A DNA stretch of 64,000 bases from Montifringilla adamsi (lineage: Eukaryota; Chordata; Aves; Passeriformes; Passeridae): assembly GCA_017590115.1 (NCBI GenBank), contig JAGGNK010011225.1:3411161-3475160 (forward strand), given 5' to 3'. Made by a program: the position numbers and the translations under genes. This document shows positions 14,518-29,300 of the stretch, one piece after another (the first letter of the stretch is position 1; every line of letters starts with the position of its first letter). A model generated the notes under the pieces. It was not told where the DNA came from. It did not search any database and saw only the letters and a list, made by a program, of their open reading frames with translations.

Positions 14518-17500
14518 GAAGCAAACAGCTGCAGCTTACAGTAATAGAGGTCAAAAACTATCATCTCATCAACATTTGAAGGCTCATGAACCTGTAGGTG
14601 AAGGAAAGTTAGCTCAGCTCATCTAACAACACAAAGGAGCTGCAAAACAAATTTCTCCACATTTTGATGAGTTCTTCCAGCTAACCAAAGACAAAAAGTC
14701 CTTCTCAAAACCCCTCTATACCACAAATTACTTTGCTTTGATTCAGCCTACACCTAGCAAACCCAGTTCAGTCCCCATATTAGCACACACAGTGCTTGGG
14801 CTCTTTGGTGATCTAACATGTCCAGAACACCTGTAATTTGGAACGTGCAACACAAATTAACCACAAATTAATCATTTTGTTAATAAAAGGGCTCAAAATC
14901 TTCACAGCACTAACGATCAAGATGCCTTTTTGGTGTGATAATTAGTGCACTTACAGGCACAGAAAACTGGGAAATCTACACAGATGGACAAATATTTATT
15001 GGGGAATATACTCCTTTCTGTATTTTTGAGACATTCCTATTCATGAACAGCACTTCCACTGTTCTCTTGAAGAAACCAGCAATTCACATGCCACCTCCAC
15101 ATCCTTAAGAGCACAATGACTGTTACCAATTAACACTGCTGCAAACTCCCCTGCCAAAAGAAAACCTGATTCACTATCTCCTGGACCAGCAGATAGGAGA
15201 ACAAAGTAGCAACTGGAGACAACTCCTGCAAGGCAAAAACCTCCTGACAGGACCAGCAAAGTATATGGATGGAGCCCAGGGCTTTTGAAATTCATTTCCA
15301 TCCTTTCTCACCAAATCAGTCAAAGTAATAATTTAGTTCCCCTGTGGTATTTCAATGTTATCAACAGATACTTATATTAAACTTTTTTCCTGTTTCTTAT
15401 AATTAATTTAAGCAAGCTTGTCTCTGTCAAGCATATATATATATGCTCTCTCTATACATATACATAAATATAGTTATAGGTCATCAATAAGAATGTGTTT
15501 ATTACTCCTAGGCTACCAGTGAGAGGTCATCATCAGGGCCAAATCAGGATCTACAAAACAGGTGCAATTCAAAAGAAAATCCCATAATTTATCACCCCAG
15601 GCTGTAATAAGCTGAAATTTCTCAGTGCAGCTCAATGACTAAAACAGATTGGGGGAGACACCTGCTCTATTAGAAGCATGGGCTGAATTATATTTTCCAT
15701 GTATTATGGCAGCCTTTCAGTGGCATTTTCTGTTCAGGGGAGCTAGGAGAGATACCAATTAAAGCAATTACAGAATATGCACCAAGGGACATTTACTAAT
15801 GGGACTAAGCTGTGATCCTGCCATTAACTTATTGTAAGTAGATGATTTTATACACAGCTTACACTCTCTCCTGGTCAATGAGATGCTGTAATTACACCTA
15901 AACCCACTACCCCTGCAGGAGTAGGGTTTTCAAAATAAAAAATATGTCTGTGCACACATACACCTGTGTATACACACACAACTAACTTTATGTTGTGTGT
16001 ATTATATAGTACATTATTGTAGAATGTATTCTACACACAATTATTATATACTACATCATCTGTATGCACTGCATAAAGTGTAAAAGGAAAGACAGTATTC
16101 CACTTAGTATTATAAATCAGAGAAAAAAACCTGCATGTATTTGTTAAGATATTAAAATATAGCAGCAAACACAAGCCTGTCAGTGACAGTATTTTCTTCT
16201 TTTGTAAGATCTGGACTTCCCGTACCATGCTGCTTTAGAAACAACTGAATTTTTTTTCAAACACTAAAGTAGCACACAAGTTGCAGGGATAAACACATAC
16301 TCTAGCTGTCTGCTAACCAGCTCCAGAAGAGGAACACCAGACTCTGTGGGAAGTGTGTTGGGGCCACTGGCTCAGCATGATTCATTTAAAGCTGTTCATG
16401 AAGAGAGCTCAGCTCTGCCAGTGTTCACCTGCCCACAGTGCAAGATGAACACTTGATTCTGGGAGCAAACAGCTTTGGTTCATCTGGCATGAAAACTCGG
16501 AGCAAAGGAAAGCACTAAAAGACTGACAAAGTCTTTGTTCTGCAAGATGAAATGTGAAACTACAGACTTAATTGTGAATCATTGTTTCTTTTTTAAAACC
16601 AAGACTATGCTATCCAAAAAATGTGAAAACAGAGCTCAGCCTCCCTTACCAAATAAAATAAATTAGTGCACAAACACAGATTTTTTTTTCCACACAGCTA
16701 GCACACTCCTCTCTCATCCACATTCTGATAGGTGCCTCTGTTTTGACAGTGCTGTGCTGGAACAAAAAACAACTGCGCAAGAAACAGGAGGAAAATTCAG
16801 TTGAACTCTTTAAGTCTTTAGCCACTTCTCTTGAACCTTTGCCTAAAGGAGAAACTGCAACTGTTCTGAGGAGCTGGATCAAGAGAATAACTTAAAGGTC
16901 TGATCAAGGCTCAGAACTTGGGCTGTTGTTCCAGGAAGCCAAGGGCAGCACTGGAGTCTGATCCCCACAGTGCATACAGCTCGATTCTCCACAAAGCTCA
17001 AAAACAGGGATAAACTACTTCAGAGTATTTTTACTATTAGGCATGTAATTATGGGCAATTATTTGGAGGTGATATCTGTAATATCACCTGTCCAGAATTA
17101 CTGTCATCCCCAAAAGATAACTAGAAGAGCCTGTGTTCATCATCCACTAATTACATTATACCCATTTTAATGCTCTCCTCCACTTTAAAGGAAGTATTTA
17201 AAAACTCTAATAATAAAGTTAAGGAAAACAAAGAATCGTGCAAGTGTGACAGCATACTGTATAGGAAAACATTAGTTTGTGGATCCTCGCCTCTGAAAGA
17301 CTCAAACTATTCACTGCTGTTGAAAACACCTCAACCACGACCTCCATGTGGGGTTTGAACATAATAACGCCATTCCAAGAAAACAGCAAATAAAGAAAAA
17401 ATTACTCACAGGCTTCTAATTTTGATTTATGTTTTGTCATGTAGCAGGAATAGGGTATGATTTAAGGGTGCCTGGCCAACAGAATTTCATATGGTGTGCC

Positions 17501-18021
17501 TATTTCTTACAATAGCTTCTACCAAGTTGTAAAACTGAAATAATTATTTTAAACCCTTAAAATATCGACATGATGTATTTACAAGCAAGTCTTAAAAATA
17601 ATTGGATCATTATCATTAAAAGCTCCTTAACTGTCTGCAGTTTCAAAGTACTTGCAATGGTGGAGATATGATGTATAAAATGAGCATGTTTTTAATCTTG
17701 TTTTTAATCTCATTTTTAATGCTATGTGATCTAAACAACCAAGACATCAAAGACTAGCATTTTCTAACAGCTTTTTTTTTTTTTTTTAGTTAAATGACAT
17801 CCAGTTTTCCTCTGCACTTTCTCCTTTGTCTCATGCTTTTCAATTTTCCCATTTATTTGAAATCACATTAAACTTACAGCAAAGAACAGATGTGCAATCC
17901 TAAATGCCTGGGTACATGATTCTCACAGTGGCAACCCCCAGCTGAGAGCAACCAGCACCACCTCTCTAAGAGGTCACTTTATTTCCTTTTCAAATAAACA
18001 TCAGCTTCACAGCACAGGAAA

Positions 18022-18065
18022 ATGAGTCAACATATCCTCTAATATGAGTCAACATATCCTCTAAT
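18022..18065. repeat. Tandem duplication of a 22-base unit
   Basis: The unit starting ATGAGTCAACATATCCTCTA is repeated twice without mismatch. Nothing else is seen in the surrounding few hundred bases. Confidence 0.95.
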
Positions 18066-21000
18066 ATCCAAAGATGACTTGAAGAGATAATGAATGACAA
18101 CTCTGATGCTTCAACTCTCTACTGCTGCTTTTGTCCTGATTTCCGCTGCTTAACAGAGCTGTCCCCGACCTTGTGAGGGCACACCTGACTACGACACTGC
18201 CACAGACTAATGTATATCCCTTAAACCACAAGGCGGTTTAGAGATGATTTGCTTCTACCCTGCTCTGTGTGAAAGCAGCTTCCTGGTGCCACAGAGGCTC
18301 CTTGGCGAGCACGGCTGGCTGGCTCAGCTTCCCGAGGCACTGCAGCCCTCGTTCCTTCAGCTCCAGCCATACGTGCAAACTCCCTGTGTAGTCACATCAG
18401 ATAATCTCTTGGTTTCTCCACTGCCAATTGTTTGATGCTACATGAGCGCCTGAGACTAAGGTTTAACCCCGTTTTGCTTGCTGGGACACCTGGAAGCCAG
18501 AAGATGAGGTAGCAGCAATCCACATGTGAAAAGCTGAGGGGGAAGGGGTTCTTGCCCCTTTGTGAATGAGCAGGAACTTGAAAAGCGCAGAAAACTGCTG
18601 GCCAAAGATAGGAAAAACAGAGCGGCCTAAATGTCTTGGAGAAGACTAAGCAGCACTGCAGTTAACATGAAACCTTGATCGAAGGAAGAGTGGAGAGACC
18701 TCTCCTCAGTCAAACCTTTCCCAGCCATCCACATAACAGCTCGGAAGACACAGGAATGCCGTGGACAATCTCCTACGGTTGGACACAGTCCAAGTCATCT
18801 GTTGACACAGAGGTCAACAGCTCAGTAGAGAGTTAAACTCACAGGCTGCAGAGGGGAAAAGAGATCTGAATAGTTCAACACTTTGAACACTGTCAGCACT
18901 GAGAAGTACTGGGTTACAGAGCACCTTCACACACCAGGATGATGTGTGCACAAACTCACCCTCTTCTTTCTCCCATTCCCTCATGCTTGCAAAATTAATT
19001 TATTTAAGATGTGAGTTGCTCAGAGGAAGGACCATCTGCTTTCTCACCTCACAGCTGCTCTTCCATGATCAAAAACCACAAAATAACCAAATTCTGTCTT
19101 TACTGTAAAGCACATGTAATATAGATATGTGGGTCACTTCATGGTGGGTTTTTTTCTGAGGTGTTTTTTTTTCTGTGGTGTTTATTACACGTAGCAACAA
19201 AAGACCTAGATCAGGATCCTGCTAAAGTGCTGTTGTCTTGTTATTTTCTTCTTTGGTTTTTCTGTTTTGTTTATTTGTTTGTTTCCTTTTTCTCCAGAAG
19301 TAATGTTAGAGCACAGTGTATCCTAGTTTCAGTCTGTTAGGACTGCATGACCACAACTGTGCAAATCAGCCAAATCAGACAGGGTAACCCAAAGAGCTCA
19401 GCCACTGTATCTAAATGTCTGTATCCAGGACAAGGCACTCCTTCCTTGCAGTTTTGCTAAATAAAATCTCTAAAATTGTTGCAATGGCAATTTGAATCCT
19501 CCTGTTCTGCGTGACTGCAAGAAGCAGAAGCTCATAGGAAACATTTATAAGAGTGCACACAAATCAACACCGGCACTGTCTATTCTGAAAACACTATAAA
19601 TAGGCAATGACCCAAATGTAACCTGGCTATGGCCCAAACAGTCAGTTTGAAAGTTGGCAATTACGATTATACCAACCCAAAAAAACTACCTGAGAAACAC
19701 TACACCTTCATTCAGATATAAGTCCTTATCCAAGACTGACCCTCATACTCTTTTTTTTCCCAAAGGAACTGGGCAACATGGCAGTATTGATGGTGCTAAG
19801 AAACACCTGAGTACACATATTCTTAATAAATGGTTTGAACATGGAAGTAGAAAGTTCCCCATTTCCTTGAACATGTACACCTTCTTTGTGGTTTAATAAA
19901 AGCAATTAAAGAAACCAAAGTCAGGGTTAAACAAACAAGCTTACTAAACTGGAAAAGTCACCTTTACAAGTAATAATTATTTTTAAAGGCGTCCTGAACG
20001 TTTCTTACTTCCTTCACTGGCCAGGCTTTAAGATCAATGATTGACACCATTCTTTATTTTTCAATATTTTCAAACTTTATGTTGGCACAGGATTATCAGT
20101 ATAATGTACTGAATTGTTCTGGTCACGAGTAATAAGAACTATTGGATTTTCCCCCCCCTACTTGATACACATCCTTGAGTGCTATCCAAATCCCCTCTTT
20201 TGTGGCTATAAAGATGACATATTAGGGTGAGAAAACCACCCTGTATAAGAAAGGCAATTGATAGTTTAAGTAATGATAGTGTGGGGAATATGACATTAAG
20301 AACTGTATTGATGAAAATAAGAACATACTCCTTATAAGAAATGTGCATTTAGCCTGTATACTGGTTAAAGCAGGGATTCACTTTTTATTCTCCATACAAA
20401 TGTCCATGGATTTAGAAACTGTAGTGCTATTGCCAGCACAAACCAATTGCAAATGTAATGAAAGTCTCCCCAAGACTAGAAGCCTCTCGAAGCAAGAGAC
20501 ATTTCTGACAATGTGTCGTGAGGAAGGAGGCACTGAGATGCTGAGAGACATTGCTTGATCTGGTCAAGAAATCTGTGCTAGAAATCCTTTCTGAGTTTTG
20601 CAAGTAAACATAAAACCACCCAAAAGCAGCAGAGATGGAGTAATTTTATCCAAGCAATGAATTCATTACCGTTGCCAAAAAAGTCACATGAGCTACAGGT
20701 GCCAGTAGACATCAGAAATGCTCATTTCAGAACTTTCTGTTTGAAATGCATGGCATGTCCTTAGAATGAAAGAGGAAGAAAAAGCAAGTAATTCTCCAAA
20801 CCTGAAATATTTTTTTCCAGCCAATGCCAGCTTTGATGGCTACAAGGAGAACTGGGCATCATGGGCTTCCCTCAGACAACATTGCATAGGGATATCATGG
20901 ACTCATACTGGATGAGATGCCCTTGGGTCCCCATTCGGAGTTTTTCAAGCTCAGGATGCTTACCCTAGACAGTGAAAATCTGGGAATCACTAAAGTACCT

Positions 21001-23128
21001 AAGAGAATTTGCATATGATATTGATCCTAGAACAAAGGGAGACTTTCTCCTCTTTGCTACACTCTCTTAAAAAAAACCAAACAATTTCCTTGTGATTTTC
21101 ATACTTGCAAAAGATGAAACCTGCAGCATGGAAAACATTTGCCAACAAGGAAAAGCATCATGTCTGTTCACCCAGAAAAAACCAGCTCAGAAGTGAAATC
21201 ATTCAATCCTTCCTTAAGTGTCTCTGCTGTTCACAATTATTTTTAAGGTCATGATAAATCCATTATGACCAAAGGCAATAACTAATTAGAAAAAATCAAA
21301 TCACCAACAAAAAAACACAATCAATTTTCTTGAATACCTCAGTGCCTCTACTGACTGCAGATCTCTACCACCACATTCCCTTTTAAAAATAAACATTTAC
21401 CTTGCAAAAGTCCTGCTATGTTTCACACATTAAAAAAAAAAAAAAAAAAAATCCTGCCAAAGCAACAGAACAGTGGCTTGATGGAAGCCATGCTGTCAGA
21501 CTTACAAAATCTCAATAATCTCATCAGTATAATGGCTGCTTAGCTCCTATGGTGCTGGGAGAAAAGTTTTAAGATGGTGATGGATGACTTTGTTGAAGAT
21601 GATTAAAGCAATGAAATAAATCTGGGGCTGGTGCAGGACAGTTTCAGGGAAGACAGAGACACACGCACCAGACAGTTTGTGCCCATCTTCCTTGCAGGGT
21701 TATGGCCAGCCAAGAAGATGCAGGCTGGGCTAGCGCAGAATATATGGCCACCACAGCTCTGCTTTCCATGCCTCCCATGCCCTAATTCTTCACTGGACAA
21801 ACATTTTGACTTGACCCTATGGCTGGGTATGTTCTTCTCCTCCAAACACAGATAACAAGATAAATCAGACTGTAATAAAAGCACTTCTTGCCTACCTCAC
21901 TATGGGGATAGAATCTTTTTGTTAAGTGTGTGTCTCTAATTCATCCTCTCCCATCTTCTCTGACTCCTTCTCTCTTTCTTCCTCTTCATCCTTCTATCTC
22001 ATTTTTTTGCTCATTCCCATACTGTCCATCTCCTTTCCTTAAATCACTTAAGTGATATTTGAAGTGAGATATTGGCAGAATTAAAGACCAGTTTAGATTA
22101 CCAAGAAATATCCACACCAGACAGGTGCACCAGAGCAAATTTATCAGGAAAGGAAAAAGTACCACTTTGTTCCATATCCCAGACTTTTTCTGAGCTATAT
22201 TCCAAACAAATAAATGAAATAGTTTTTGTTTAAATATTTCACATTTCAGTGGTAATATCAGAAAATTGCCCACATTTTCACTTCAACACCAGAAGAGAGG
22301 TGTTTACTCTCTTTACAAGTCTGCATGTGTACAAGCACATAATAAGGGCTAGCACACTCTTGTTTGAAATTGTTCTAGACAGAGGTGGGGAAAAGAAAAA
22401 AAAAAATGCAAGCATTCCCTTCCTTATTTCATATTTTCAAATCTTATATCAGCGTGTTCTCCTCATATCAGTGTGATTTTTTTATCCTTTTCTCATTCCT
22501 GTGCACATAATCTTTATCACAGTTTGGCATGGCTTTGCCCTGTGCCTCTGCAAATAGGTATAGCTCATTCCAGTGGGAAAATGGCCAGTGACAGAATTGA
22601 AGCTTCAAACCTCATAGCTACAGACCTATCTCAAGCCCACCAGCAGTCTTAAAGCTGATAGAGAAAATACACAGGCTACACACCAGTTTCTGGTTAAACA
22701 AAGAAAATTGGATTTTTATCAGTTTCACTGCCACCTTCTACATAGCACTGTTTTGTCAAGAGCCAATAATGAAAGAGATTAGCAGCAGATGAAGAAAATA
22801 CAGTTTTGACTGAATTCATAGATTTATCGCAAACATTTTCTAGCCAGAATTATATTACATTCTTTTCAGAGCTGAAATAGGATTACAAAGCATGGAAATG
22901 AATGCCTTAAAATATATATCTATATTATTGCCTGTGACTGAGAAGCTTCATTAATGAAGATGTCTCTGAAGATTTCAGGTTTGTGCATAGTCTTGGTGAA
23001 GGCTTAAATATAGTGACAGTACATGTCAGCAATCTATAATCCTTTCAGCTGGCATTTTGAATGGATGCCCCAGGAAAGAACAGAGGAATTTAGTAGTTCA
23101 TAGGCTAAGACATAACCCAAGAGTTAAC

Positions 23129-23428
23129 ATGCAATTTCCCTTTTTGTCCATGTCTCTTGTGCACATGACCAATGGCGTGGTACTTCGCCCACCAACATTC
23201 TTCTCCAACACTAGTTCTGTGTGTTACAGAGGCACTGTGTGGCTGAACTGCACTGGAGATGGTTGGGATGACTACATACGGTGCTTGTGGAGGTCTGTAC
23301 AAACACTTAAAATAGACAATGCCAGCTGGAAGATGATGCAGCAGCTGGAAGACCTGGAGGTCTTTCTGAAACGCCCACCTAATCGCTCAGTGGTGCAAGA
23401 AGAACAGAAGAAACTTCTGAAAAACTGA
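23129..23428 (+). other. Unidentified coding-like ORF, possible exon or gene relic
   Basis: An open frame runs from ATG 23129 to TGA 23428 (99 codons). It stays open upstream to 23057, where it begins at a TTG. I do not recognise the protein. The second half looks like real coding sequence: many CTG, GAA, GAG, AAG and CAG codons, and a coherent run including TVWLNCTGDGWDDY, then SWKMMQQLEDLEVFL, ending EEQKKLLKN. There are NxS/T sites at NTS, NCT, NAS and NRS and four cysteines in the reading frame, but no clear signal peptide or membrane segment. Possible acceptor-like AG sites with pyrimidine tracts lie at about 23048 and 23215, and a TTACAG near 23230. No poly(A) tract follows the stop. 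It could be an exon of an unknown gene on the + strand, an old retrocopy, a transposon fragment or chance. Confidence 0.3.
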
Positions 23429-26151
23429 AGAGAGATTCTCCACACAGCTTTTAACTGAGACTAGTAAAAGAATGTGTTAAAAAAGATAAATTATCATATG
23501 AAAATGCAAATCTCAATAGCAGAGCAGTAGAGCAAACTCTCCCCATAAAACTGGAGAGGCAAACTCTTTTCCAGAGTCACATATAAGCTACCCCAGGCAA
23601 GGCAGCTCCCAGCAGACACCTTCCCGTGCATCCAAGGAGTCAGAGCTGGCCAAATAACGTGGTAACCACATCATTTCTTTGTGCACACAAACTGCAGGAA
23701 ACTTGTGCGCCTCAAGCATACTCACCAGATGGGATAATAAGGCTCAGACAGATCACTGACCTTCCTAATAAAAATAACCCAGAAATAGAGGTTGACTGAA
23801 GAAATCTGTGTCATGTTACCAAACTCCTAAACAGTCCATGGAAAGCCATCTATACTGACTCACCCAGTAGCTTGGTGTTCCTACAGGTGCATCTTGTGAG
23901 GGCACAAATCACTTGGTTTGGGGCATTCTTAAGTATTCCTTGAATTTTCTTTACAGAAAACAGGCACTGAGATTCAACTGCTGGGAACTACTCAGTTGTC
24001 TTTCCATGAAAATGATGAAAGCACATATATATGCATTTATGCTAAGCTATTCTCTCTGTAATTATCACTGAAGATGGTTTCTTACACTAAAACAATTTTG
24101 GAGAACTCAAGTCTTTCACACATCACAAAATTAAAATGCCATTTAACCTTCCATAAATGGAAGACTGGCACCCATTTAAATAACATCATTTTATCTGGAA
24201 TTAGAAATGTAAATATTATCAAATAATCTGATACTTGAAAATAAATTCATTATTTTAGAGTTTCAAAGGCCACATGAGACACCATGCTCTCCCCGAAATC
24301 AGGGAGGTTTCTATCCTGTCCCCATCAATTCTGTTTTTCCTTTCTTGATGTGTACCCCAATGTTTAAACCCATGCTGGCGAATAACCACATTCACACAAG
24401 GCTACTCTGCTATTTTCCAGGCATTGTCACATCATGTAATTCTCTTCCATGTCCTAAACCAGAAAGGATTAGACACAGTGCCAATTATTGCCAAGCACAA
24501 TCTGCTATGAACAAAGCACACACCGCAATCCCAAAGACAAGCAATTTTGCAAGTTCACAGGCAGAAGATAACTGCAACTCCTCAAGAGGCTCATCACTCC
24601 CATGGAGATTAGGCCTGGCTCAGTGAGCTGCAGCAACTGGCAGCATCTTTTCTTGTGCACCCATGGCCTAACATTCTCAGGCAGCCAAAAATTTAATGTA
24701 TCCAGAAGCTTTCTATGAACACTGCCTATGAAAAGGTCCCCAACACAGACAGGCAGCTCCACTTGGCCATGCACTGGATGCCCTGGCACAGATGGATCCA
24801 TCTTGTATTTGAGACAGCTCTATATAATTTCCACAAGGAAAAACTAGGCATCAAGGGCTAGTTCTCATTTTATTAAAACACATATATTCCAAAAATCAAA
24901 CTAAGTAAATATTCTAATTCAACTCAGAGCAATACCTGCCTTTTACAAACAGGGCTTCTTTAGCTGGAGTATTCAGAGGAGACTGAAGGGACCTACACTA
25001 AATGTTAGAGGCAGGACTTTGGTGAGAAAGTTCTAGGTCTCTGATTCCACACAAGATGCTCTCATACACATGGACACCACTTCCTATATATCCAGATATA
25101 TATATCTGTTGTCTTGCAAAAAACAGTGAATCACAACAGAATCGTAACAGTATCTGTACATTTAACTTCTGATCCCAACCCCTGACTGAAAATTATGTTA
25201 ACGGCTATTCAATTCAAACTCTGCTAAAAAACTAACCCACACATTTGAAAAGGAACACAGATATTTAATTATAAAGTAGGCAAGTAAACGGGGAGGGGAA
25301 AAGAGAAGATAATGAGTCAAATCATCTTGTTACTTACAGCGAAAGCAGCAGTCATTCCATCAAAACAAGTGATAACGAGAATGTATGAAATGACTCAACC
25401 CAACTATTTAAGCTCCCTATTTTATTCACTTTATGCAAGTCCCACCTGTGTCACAACCACCCACAGCTCAAATCTACAGACAATTTACTACGTGGTAAGA
25501 AGAGATTTGATCATAAAATTAATGCTGACCTCTAGTGACAACTGATGGGAATTTACCTTTTTATGGGCCTGCCCATTTGGGAACACATCTCTGGGCTTCT
25601 TTGTGATTACAGAGCTTGCTTCAACTCACTGCAAGGAATGTGCAGCCAAGGACAAAGCCGGAACTCACATTTATTACAGTCACAGGTGAATTAAAGGTGA
25701 TTCACCACAGTCAGCAGAAATGTTATGATTAAATCCAAATCTCTGATTTCACTTATTAAAAAGAGGAAACGGCAACAAAATACAAACACTAGATTTTGAG
25801 CCTTACAACTGTAACAAATGCATTACAGAATCAGCTACACACAACTAATGACAGACAACTGCCCATATCTTCAGGCAGACAACCAAAATGTCATCTTTCA
25901 TCTCCAAGACCACAATAACAAGGCAACCTCTTGTCCTCTAGAGCTCTACAGCAAAAGCAGCCCTGCAGCTTAAGCAATACTCCTGCAGCTTTCTCTGCAA
26001 AACAAGGGTGTGATGGGCCCTTGGGACAGGTATTTCCCCTGCACACCCACTGCAACATGGTCCAGATGGAAGGATACTCAGGTTGCAGTACGTCACCAAC
26101 CACCTCCTGTCATGAAAGCAGGGAGAAAATGACAGCAGCTGCTCCAGAATG

Positions 26152-26325
26152 CAGCCTTGAATGCTTCCAGTGATGGAGCATCAACAACATCAGCATCATA
26201 AAAAATTCTTCTTTATATCAAGTCTAAATCTATCTTCTTTTAGTTTAAAACCATTACCCCTAGTCCTATCACAAGAGACCCAAACAAAAAGTTTGCCCAG
26301 TGTCTGGGAGGCAAAGCAAAAGGGT
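26152..26325 (-). mobile_element. CR1 LINE fragment
   Basis: On the + strand the series TTGAATGCTTCCAGTGATGG, AATTCTTCTTTATATC, AATCTATCTTCTTTTAGTTT and AAACCATTACCCCTAGTCCT is the reverse complement of a CR1 3' region. The usual block around a tight GGCAACCTGTTCC is missing, and both ends are truncated, so this is an old, deleted copy. Confidence 0.75.
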
Positions 26326-29300
26326 GATGTCCGTGGACCACTCTAGGCAACTGTTTTGAGAGGGTTTCCAAAGTAGGAAATGTTTTCATCAAGTATGGTG
26401 ATTGATGACCCTTGTACCAGGTATTTGTGTCTGTATACATATCTTAGTACACACACACACATTGAAGAAATGTACATAGCCAGGAGGCTGGAAATCTGCC
26501 AGCTGGACCTCAGATGGTGAGAACCACCTTTGGAGGTGATCCTAGCTTAGGGTAAATTTAAATGGGTTTTGTGCTATCTGAATCTCTAATGTTCCCTTTT
26601 GCATTGTCCAGATGTTGTAACCCATGTATATAATTTATATGGCCATAACTGGCATCAGGGGGGAATTTCACATTCTGTCAACTGTCCACCCCAAATATTT
26701 GTCTCTGGTCGAGTCCTCAAAACCAGAGTCAAGAAAACAACTGCCTTCCTGAAAGCTTGCTTAAAGGACAGTAAAAGTTTACAAACTGCTCCTGCACTTA
26801 GCTGATAACACAGGGATTTTTATGGAAGCACATATGCACAACCATGGCCAGGTGACAGCACAGACAGCAGCACAGCCAGGGAGGGAGCCCCAGGGCCCTG
26901 AGGAAGTGTGCACCACAACAGAGCGTGGAGCCAAAGACTAATCAGTCATACCTAGGCACAAACCCATGTATATCTAGATAATTGACTTGACTCTTCAGTC
27001 ACTTTGACTGGAAAGAATCAGCTGTCACAACAAACTTAACTTCAGAAGACTGTAGATTAAACACTCAGCTGATGTGATATTAAAAAGTCCACTCATACTG
27101 ACAAATACATCACCTTCCCATTATGAAGACTGCACAATGGTTAAAACATCTTTGCTGAACAAGCTGCAGGCAAGAAAATCCAAGGAAGTATTTATTTTTC
27201 AGCACCACAGGCATATAAACTGTACACTTGACATACACCTGCTTGCCAGCAAGCCAGGCAGCCTTTGGCAGCAAACCTGGATCTTCCTTTCCCCAGTACT
27301 CAGACTTGATGATTCTTCCAGTGTCTTAGCAGCTTATCTAATCACAGCAAGACACAATAGTCATGTGGGAAAGAAAGTGTACCTTATATAAACACACTGA
27401 AATCAAACTCCAACTTGCAGATTTAATGTCTAGGCTACAAAGTAGGTAAATGAAGCTTCCTCATGTATGCCAGCTGCATGTAGGAGTGCTCAAAGATGTA
27501 CATATATAATTAGACTTAATTATCTAAGAGGGTTGGAAGGGAAGAGTGGAGGGGAGAGAAAAAGAGGGGGCAGGGGCTTAATAATGGATACAGAATTACC
27601 TCCAAGTTGTCATAATCATCACCTAGCTTAGACATCAGCACAAAGTGGACTTAATAATTTGCTCATGTTAGTGGCTGTCAAAGCTCCATCTAATCCATTC
27701 ATTAACAAAATATCAGGTTAGCAAGCTGCTGTGGCCTGAAGATAATTAGTTTTCATTGTGGGGTGGTACATTCTGGATCACATTGATATAATAACTCCAT
27801 AAACTGCTATAATTTATTTGCTTCTGAGCCTTTTTGTTTTCCCAGTAGTTCTTCAGCAGATTGTATTAAACACGCACAAACTATAAATACAAAGTATTTT
27901 GACCAACCTCAGAAGTCTTAGACAGCCTGGATAGCTATTACACAAGAAGTTCACAGGTGACTTGCCTTTAGGTCACTTAAAGAAAGGCTGATAGAATAAG
28001 TGAGAGCAGACCATGCCAAAAAGGCATCCTCATCAGGTCCCATCTCCATCATCTACAAGTACTGAGTAAGGTACCATCGTGGCCCAGCACACAACACAAG
28101 GATTCCTGCAATGGTTGTGCAGGAAAATGACTGCTGCTGTTTTAATATCTCTTCATTAGGTCTGTGTTCTTGCCTTCACAAGAAAGTACCCATCCAAGAT
28201 GGGTTTGGCTGGGCTAAAGTCAAGATAGCCCAACCCTTTTTCTGCAAAGTAATAATAATAAAAAAAAGGCAGTTCAAAAAGGAAATTGTAAGATGTGGAC
28301 AGTAGAAAACAATGTTATATTTCTGTTCACGTGAAAATGAGCAGGTTTCTGGGAGGCTCTACAGCATGCCACCCCAGCCAGTTTTATGGTAGCTAGGTTA
28401 AGGTATTTTATTTCTTCTATCAAAGACGTGATCTTTATTCCAATCCTAGGAAACTGCATTTCAGCACTATCTTCTGCAGTGAGTTCATGGGTTAATTACA
28501 TGGTGCTTTAAAGACCTCATGTACGATGTCTTGTTATTTTCTTGCCTCTCCCTCGACTTGTGAGCACAGGGAAGATTTTCATTGGTACTATCCCTCTCCC
28601 CTGGAATCACACTTTATCACATGATTTTTAATTCATGTGCTATCAGTACTAGAGGCCTCATCTGTTCTCACAGGGGAATATTCAGGGAAATTTCTTGCTG
28701 CTCTTCTCTGTACTTCTGCAACCTCTCCTTGCTGAGTGCTCACCAAACACGGAAGATTATACAAAGCAGGTGGGAGGAACCAGTCTTCAAATAATAGCAT
28801 ACTTCTAATACATGCAAGCCTTTCTTAATGAAGCCTGACAGATGTTTACATACAATATTTCACACTCATATGTGAATAAAGCCCCTTCACAGAAATCTTA
28901 AAAAAAGGTCATCAAAATACTCAAGCAATTTATTTCACTCCTTAACATACGGTTTTGCTGAATTTCATTTACCACTGCGCTGCCTTGTTGTTTGGTTTAA
29001 TGAGATATTATTAATGGTCACTACTCCTTCCTCTTCTGTCTTTAACAGGACTTGTTATTTGTGTATCTCCCCCAAAATTTTCCAGTTTAACCAGTGATTT
29101 CCCTTGTGAATTCAAAATGTTCGGGAAGGTAGCAGCAGAAAGAAAAGGAATGGGAACCATTTTGGAGCACAAGTTAATTTTTCTGGAAAAAGCAATTAAC
29201 ACCACACTTCAGTGAAACTGCCTCTGAGAAAGGAAATAACACTGCAAGTATTTGAAACACAGGAGACCCAAATGCAATTGTTCGGATAGGCATCTTCTTT

